Of a stretch of DNA of 64,000 nt, positions 59,952 to 64,000 are shown piece by piece. The stretch lies in the NCBI GenBank assembly GCA_009783025.1, contig WRHY01000006.1:57661-121660 (forward strand), written 5' to 3'. How positions within the stretch are numbered: position 1 is the first letter of the stretch; every line of letters begins with the position of its first letter. The stretch comes from Desulfovibrionaceae bacterium (GTDB lineage Bacteria > Desulfobacterota > Desulfovibrionia > Desulfovibrionales > Desulfovibrionaceae). The position numbers were made by a program, and so were the translations under genes. The notes below the pieces were generated by a model. The model had not been told where the DNA came from. It saw only the letters and a program-made list of their open reading frames with translations, and did not search any database.

Positions 59952-61512
59952 TTTCAACACGCACCTCCTCCAAGTGCAAAGCAAAACTCATGATAACACC
60001 GCTTGGAACATTGTCCGCGATATGGATCGTGCCGCCGTGGGCATGTACAATCGACTGGCAAAGCGGTAATCCCAAGCCGATGCCGCGACGGCTGTCACCT
60101 GACTTTTTGTTGGTGGTATAAAACATTTCGAATACTTTTTGCTTGTCTTCGTCGCTGATCCCGCACCCCGTATCCGCTATTTCCACAACAACCTGCAAGT
60201 CACGCTGAAATGCCCGCACTTTTATATCAGAGCCGAGGGGCGCGTATTTGATGGCGTTGTCCACAATATTAATGATTACCTGCATAATAAGACGGGCGTC
60301 CATCTTCACTACAAAAAAATCTTCAGGCAACTCCAGCACTATGGTGTGCTCTTCAGCACGTCTTGCAAGACAGTGAAGCGCCTCTGGAATAACCTCCTGC
60401 AATATTTCCGGTTCTGTGTGAATGGACATGACGCCATTGTCAATGCGGGTGATAAAAAGCAAATTTTCTACCAAGCTTATCAACCATTCAGAATCATTAT
60501 ATATATTTTGATATAGCTGTTTACGCAAATCCGGGTTGATTTGTTCTTCGTTGCTCAAAAGGATATCCGCGTTTCCCGATATGCTTGTCAGCGGCGTGCG
60601 CAGGTCGTGCGAAATGGTGCGCAGCAAATTTGTCCGTAAGCGCTCCGCTTCCGCTTCGCGTGCAATGCGTTCATTAAATACATGCAAATAGTGCTTTTCC
60701 AGTGACAGCGCTACCTCGTCCAGCATTGCCAACACCAAATTGTACTCAAAGCCAACGATGTTTTCATCGGAATCAACAATAATGCCCACAACCGCAAAGA
60801 CTGTTTTTTTATTCCGTACTTTGAATAAAACCGCCTTTTTCCCGCCGTGGGTATGGATAAGAGGATTTTCCGCCTCATTATCAGAATGGACAAACCGCTC
60901 CAATGTCTTCTCATCCAGTCCCCAATGGTCAGGAGAAAAGTTCAAGTCATCCTCTGATCTTCTGAGCATCGGCTGTAATACCTTGCCGTCAGACAGGGGA
61001 AAAAACAGAACTGTCCGCTCAAACATCCGATACAACTGGGCTAAAGACACAGCAAAAATATCATCCACATTTTGCGCTTGTTGCAAATGCTGGCTGGTTT
61101 CAAGCAAAATATCCAGGCGGCGGGTTTCCAGTTTTTCTCTATCAAGCTGGCCACGGAACAGTGTCATGATAGAGTTGGTAACCAGAGAAACGATGAGCAT
61201 GGCCCCGGCCGTGATCGCATACTGCCAGTCATATACGTAAAAGTTAAATATCGGATCCGCATACAGGCTGTTGAACAAAATCATGCCGGCGACTGACGAG
61301 ACGGCGCCGTATATCCAACTGGAGGTAATTGAAGCAATCAGCAGAATACCGAGAATATAAATAGATATGATGTTGGCCTCGCTCAAATTCAAAGAATGGA
61401 ACACAAATCCGATGAATGAACACGCGGCCAGGATGTAAGCTGACATAAGGACATCGCGCTGAACGGCGTCAGTCTGCAAGCGATTTCTTCTTTGTGCGGA
61501 TTTGAAGCGCAT
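59932..61512 (-). CDS. Sensor histidine kinase, KdpD-like without N-terminal domains
   Basis: A 526-residue protein. Full KdpD is about 890 residues and begins with the KdpD sensor/USP region; that part is absent here, and the protein begins at the DUF4118 membrane segment (ILAACSFIGFVFHSL, IYILGILLIASITSSW, AGAMLIVSLVTNSIMTL). A GAF-like segment then leads to HisKA (TISHDLRTPLTSISGN) and HATPase (VDNAIKYAP, ADTGCGIS, GIGLGLPLC). The pair may answer to a signal other than K+. Confidence 0.9.
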   Translation of the reverse strand: MRFKSAQRRNRLQTDAVQRDVLMSAYILAACSFIGFVFHSLNLSEANIISIYILGILLIASITSSWIYGAVSSVAGMILFNSLYADPIFNFYVYDWQYAITAGAMLIVSLVTNSIMTLFRGQLDREKLETRRLDILLETSQHLQQAQNVDDIFAVSLAQLYRMFERTVLFFPLSDGKVLQPMLRRSEDDLNFSPDHWGLDEKTLERFVHSDNEAENPLIHTHGGKKAVLFKVRNKKTVFAVVGIIVDSDENIVGFEYNLVLAMLDEVALSLEKHYLHVFNERIAREAEAERLRTNLLRTISHDLRTPLTSISGNADILLSNEEQINPDLRKQLYQNIYNDSEWLISLVENLLFITRIDNGVMSIHTEPEILQEVIPEALHCLARRAEEHTIVLELPEDFFVVKMDARLIMQVIINIVDNAIKYAPLGSDIKVRAFQRDLQVVVEIADTGCGISDEDKQKVFEMFYTTNKKSGDSRRGIGLGLPLCQSIVHAHGGTIHIADNVPSGVIMSFALHLEEVRVENEYPGS

Positions 61513-61867
61513 GCGGCACTCTCTCCTGTTGGCGCATTATGAGGAAATCCACTTCCCGGCGCTACATTTTTTGCGATAGCCTGTCGTTTCTTTATATCGC
61601 CTTAATATGAGGCGGACGAGTGTACATGGTATGCATTGTTGTAAGCCGCATGGATTTTCATGATGAGGATATGGAGAATTATACGGCTTTTCGTTAAAAA
61701 TCCGTATGTAATGCCGGAAAATGGCTTGCGGAGTTATCTTAATACGTTCTTTATATATGGTGTGATAACTTTAACGCCATAAAAATTCCCTGCCTTCGTA
61801 CATAATGATACTGCTAATCTCGAATTGAGACAGGAAACATTATGTATAACAAATGAGGAGGTGGGTG
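61513..61867. promoter_or_regulatory. AT-rich divergent control region
   Basis: A ~355-base AT-rich gap between the KdpD-like start and a small peptide gene. It holds an inverted repeat GTTATC...GATAAC spaced by 25 bases (61733-61769) within a TTAATACG/TATATATGG promoter-like stretch that faces the small gene. I see no other gene. Confidence 0.5.
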
Positions 61868-61987
61868 ATGACTACTGGAGGCATGGCTCTTCTTGGTGTG
61901 TTTGTCCTTTTTGCCGTGTGTGGATTGTGGGTTCGTTTAAGCGCCAACGCCAAAAGGGACCAGGAAAAGAAAGAATCCGCGGAATAA
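61868..61987 (+). CDS. Small single-span membrane protein (39 aa)
   Basis: ATG after GAGGAGGTGGGTG. One membrane span (GMALLGVFVLFAVCGLWV) is followed by a basic/acidic cytoplasmic tail (RLSANAKRDQEKKESAE). It is short like KdpF but does not match it. The position divergent to the KdpDE-like pair suggests it could be the start of a lost transporter or a small accessory controlled by it. No further transporter genes follow. Confidence 0.65.
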   Translation: MTTGGMALLGVFVLFAVCGLWVRLSANAKRDQEKKESAE

Positions 61988-62079
61988 AAACAGGAGTATA
62001 TCAGTGTGCTTTTTGGGGGCTGTAAGCAGTCCCCAAAACTGTTCAGTATCAAGGACTGTGGCGTGACTCCAGCCGACGG

Positions 62080-62185
62080 CGGCGCGCTCAGCCTTCTCTT
62101 CATGGGGCCGTTGCCGGTTCCGGACGTCCGGCAACTCACAATCGCTTCATATTCTCCCCAAACTTTCTCCGTACTCTATTTGTAA
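62080..62185 (+). pseudogene. Degenerate copy of the DUF2628 C-terminus
   Basis: GGCGCGCTCAGCCTTCTCTT, CATGGGGCCGTTGCCGG matches the end of the DUF2628 gene (59189-59230) at about nine of ten bases and would encode GALSLLFMGPLPVP, then unrelated residues. The rest of the gene is missing. The two copies flank the KdpDE-like block. Confidence 0.6.
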
Positions 62186-62218
62186 CGTGTCCCCAAGGCC
62201 ATAAAAAAGGGGACCATC

Positions 62219-62509
62219 ATGAGGCATCTCGTTTGTGCCGTTCTCATACTCAGCCTGTTTCTCTGGGGCTGCGCTCCCAATCAAGCCCCGACGTATTATT
62301 CCTCCGAATCTTTTGCCGGCATGCCGCTCCAGGAAGAAGCCGCGCCTTCTTATGCCCGAGGGCAATCGGAAAAATCCTCGTCCTTCGGCGAAGTGATCCT
62401 GTCAGTGGTGGGACTTGTTGCCCTCTGTGGCGTGGCGCTCCTCCTTGGAGCTCTTGTCGGTGGGTCGTCGAGTGCTGAAGCCGATACATGTTGCCATTCG
62501 GAACAGTAG
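62219..62509 (+). CDS. Small lipoprotein with C-terminal glycine-rich span
   Basis: A 96-residue protein. The lipobox is LFLWGCAPN. A polar middle part (YYSSESFAGMPLQEEAA) precedes one hydrophobic span (VILSVVGLVALCGVALLLGAL) and a Cys pair at the end (DTCCHSEQ). It has no recognised family. It stands alone after the remnant DUF2628 sequence. Confidence 0.65.
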   Translation: MRHLVCAVLILSLFLWGCAPNQAPTYYSSESFAGMPLQEEAAPSYARGQSEKSSSFGEVILSVVGLVALCGVALLLGALVGGSSSAEADTCCHSEQ

Positions 62510-62547
62510 CGAGACTATCGAAGCTGGCGCGTCACCCCCTGTACACT

Positions 62548-62754
62548 TCAGATCACCTCCTCCTCTTCGTAGAGGTCTTTGGTTTTGCAACCAAGATATT
62601 GAGCCATAAGTTCCAAAGTGCGCAGGTGGCAGTGGATTATCTGCTCGCCCCGCGCTCGGAGAATGGTTTCACTTGCCAGTCCGGTGTATTCCATCATGCG
62701 CCGGACGGAAACTTTTTTGCTCTCCATAATTTTTTTGACGTTGCTGGTAATCAT
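62548..62754 (-). CDS. Small XRE/Cro-like DNA-binding protein
   Basis: A 68-residue protein starting at MITSNVKKIM (GAGGAG upstream). The HTH is visible as SVRRMMEYTGLASETILRA and the end helix as LELMAQYLGCKTKDLYEEEE, as in Cro/C1-type regulators (YozG-like). Two direct repeats lie upstream and may be its operators. A longer frame upstream is not supported. Confidence 0.75.
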   Translation of the reverse strand: MITSNVKKIMESKKVSVRRMMEYTGLASETILRARGEQIIHCHLRTLELMAQYLGCKTKDLYEEEEVI

Positions 62755-62796
62755 ATTTGCTCCTCTTTTTTGGGGGGAACAAATATAGCGGACTTC

Positions 62797-62849
62797 TTGA
62801 CAAATTGTGTATCGGTGTATTAGGACACTTGATGTGTATCGACGTATCA
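62797..62849. promoter_or_regulatory. Operator-like direct repeats upstream of the small HTH gene
   Basis: TTGTGTATCGGTGTATTA (62805-62822) and ATGTGTATCGACGTATCA (62832-62849) are two near-identical copies, 27 bases apart. TTGACA at 62797 makes a plus-strand promoter possible toward the glycosyltransferase remnant. They are plausible binding sites for the HTH protein. Confidence 0.55.
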
Positions 62850-62877
62850 GAGCGACTGGCAAAAAAGAGGCCGTAGG

Positions 62878-63832
62878 GTGGCCGCTGACGACAAAGCGCT
62901 TCTCAACCTGTTCCGGCATCGGCGGTACACGATTGTACATGCCCACATCAGCGCCATGAACCTGTTCCCCTTGCTGGCCGCGGAGGGCGGGCACCCCTGT
63001 CCGCATTTGCCATAACCACTCCACGGCCCATTGGGGGGAGGGGATAAAGACGCTTCTGAAGTATATTCTGCGCCTCCCCGCACGGCTGTTTGCCACGGAT
63101 TATTTTGCCTGTGGCGAGTATTCCGGACGCTGGATGTACGGCAACGGGCTCTTTGATGCCGGGCGGGTTTTTGTCCTGCCCAACGCCACAGACGGCAAAG
63201 CGTATGCCTTTCATGAGGAAGCCCGGAACAGGATTTGCCAGGATCTCGGTCTGGAGGAATCCTGCTTTGTGGTCGGGCATGTGGGGCGCTTTGTCTATCC
63301 CAAAAACCATGACTTTCTTCTGGATATTTTCGCGGCCATCAAGCGGCGACGGCCTGACTCCGTCCTTTTGCTTATCGGCGAAGGGCCGCTCCAGGTGCGC
63401 CTGGAGGAAAAGGCGAGACGTCTGAGAGTTTTCGATGCTGTCAAGTTTTTAGGAATGCGGGATGACATAGGTGCATGGTATTCCGCGATGGATGTCCTGA
63501 TATTGCCGAGTTTTTACGAAGGCATGCCGATGGTGGCGGTGGAAGCACAGGCCAATGGCCTACGTTGTCTGTTGTCCAACAATATTACCACGGAAGCGCT
63601 GCTGACTGAAAACGCGGTGATGCTTCCCTTGAAACAAGGCCCGGATGCTTGGGCGACAGAGGCTCTGGCAAGCTCCCGGCGTACCGCCAATTTACCTGCG
63701 GCCTTTGCGATTGAGACGCAGGCGGAAAGCTTATACGCGGCGTATCGGCATTTTTTCCGACGTGCTTTGGGACCTCAGTGGGATACCATCGTTTTCCGAC
63801 CCGAGGCGTCGGCTCGGCATGGGACTATATGA
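62878..63832 (+). pseudogene. Glycosyltransferase family 4, frameshifted
   Basis: Two pieces of one GT4 enzyme are in different frames. The N-terminal piece (about 62878-62988) reads DDKALLNLFRHRRYTIVHAH, ISAMNLFPLLAA, as in capsular GT4 enzymes. The next frame continues GTPVRICHNHSTAHWG, LLKYILRLPARLFATDYFA, and leads into the full C-terminal GT-B domain (VLPNATDGKAYAF, FVVGHVGRFVYPKNHDFLL, LPSFYEGMPMVAVEAQANGL). One base change near 62985-62990 shifts the frame. The N-terminal ~70 residues of the donor fold are also missing. The C-terminal part ends by overlapping the next start (ATGA). Confidence 0.8.
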
Positions 63833-63885
63833 AGCTCCTCTTTCTTACGCCGACTTCAGCTCTTGCCGGTGGGGAACGCGGGTGA
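63829..63885 (+). pseudogene. Start of a second glycosyltransferase, cut by tRNA-Asn junction
   Basis: ATG AAG CTC CTC, overlapping the previous stop, reads MKLLFLTPTSALAGGERG and then a stop. This is a typical glycosyltransferase N-terminus (LLFLTPTSALGGGER-like). After 18 codons the sequence becomes the 3' half of a tRNA-Asn gene, so the gene is severed at a recombination junction. Confidence 0.75.
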
Positions 63886-63930
63886 CTGTTAATCACTAGG
63901 TCCGCGGTTCAATCCCGTGCCGGGGAGCCA
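63878..63930 (+). other. 3' half of a tRNA-Asn (GTT), attachment-site remnant
   Basis: Anticodon arm GGTGA-CTGTTAA-TCACT (anticodon GTT), T arm CGCGG-TTCAATC-CCGTG and acceptor 3' strand CCGGGGA-G-CCA. The 5' acceptor strand and D arm are absent; in their place are glycosyltransferase codons. It is therefore not a functional tRNA but a likely att half-site left by an island that integrated at tRNA-Asn. Confidence 0.8.
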
Positions 63931-63940
63931 GAAAATGATA

Positions 63941-63969
63941 AGGGTTTGGAGTAATTCCAGACCCTTTTT
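63941..63969 (+). terminator. Terminator after the tRNA-Asn half
   Basis: AGGGTTTGGA and TCCAGACCCT pair around GTAATT and are followed by TTTTT. This is probably the original tRNA-Asn terminator. Confidence 0.75.
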
Positions 63970-64000
63970 TGCGTCCAAATCTCGTCAAAAGGAGTGGTTT

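Noticed and set aside
61868..61987. KdpF
   Set aside because: It is small with one membrane span, but the sequence does not resemble KdpF and no kdpABC follows.
63860..63930. A complete tRNA-Asn gene
   Set aside because: The anticodon and T arms are good, but there is no matching 5' acceptor strand (TCCCCGG-like) or D arm; those positions are glycosyltransferase codons.

Overview
The window is a piece of a bacterial chromosome with a Desulfovibrio-like character (sulfate reducer, Desulfovibrionaceae). The evidence is moderately GC-rich coding sequence, a hydrogenase maturation gene (hypF), a ferritin-like/rubrerythrin-type protein, a lipoprotein NlpC/P60 hydrolase with the domain order described from Desulfovibrio, and the run rpmE-DUF1385-prfA-prmC-lpxC. 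The lineage is inferred from gene content only.

Layout: 0-7.6 kb holds housekeeping genes (TauE/SafE exporter, hot-dog thioesterase, EamA exporter, hypF, ferritin-like, EVE, cyclophilin). A tRNA-Ser(CGA) at 7.87 kb is followed by a Fic protein and phage regulators (8.0-10.5 kb), a scrambled stretch (10.5-11.5 kb) and a lambda-like siphovirus tail module (11.5-23.2 kb) with no visible integrase, terminase, capsid or lysis genes. 23.4-30.4 kb holds purC, lpxC, prmC, prfA, a DUF1385 gene, rpmE and an MFS carrier. 30.3-34.9 kb holds a DUF2318/FtsX/ATPase cassette and an arsenic cluster (arsR-arsM-arsC and a truncated acr3). 35-50 kb is core metabolism and nucleic-acid enzymes (tlyA, NlpC/P60, recD2, argC, aminotransferase, PP-loop thiolase, yicC-remA-gmk-pyrF, TPR, HDOD, recJ). 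50-59 kb holds dpaL, cdaA-ybbR, a KpsD-like export protein, nhaB with a tandem PII-like gene, and RidA. 59-64 kb is a decayed accessory region: an orphan KdpD/KdpE-type pair, a frameshifted glycosyltransferase, and a second glycosyltransferase cut off after 18 codons and joined to the 3' half of a tRNA-Asn, which looks like an island junction.

The most striking thing is not a gene. A family of palindromic elements (about 32 to 290 bp) recurs about 15 times. Each is bounded by inverted arms of the type GGTAGTGCCTCAGTTTGG. The arms differ from copy to copy, but the two arms of one copy stay complementary. The interiors are swappable modules. Most copies sit at gene 3' ends and often supply the stop codon. 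Three copies lie in frame inside hypF, at domain boundaries or loops, and lengthen HypF from the usual ~750 to ~928 residues without breaking it. This resembles in outline the Rickettsia palindromic elements, but in another lineage. None was found in the prophage or in the 59-64 kb accessory region. In the labels below these are element copies E1-E15, with a smaller satellite called unit B.
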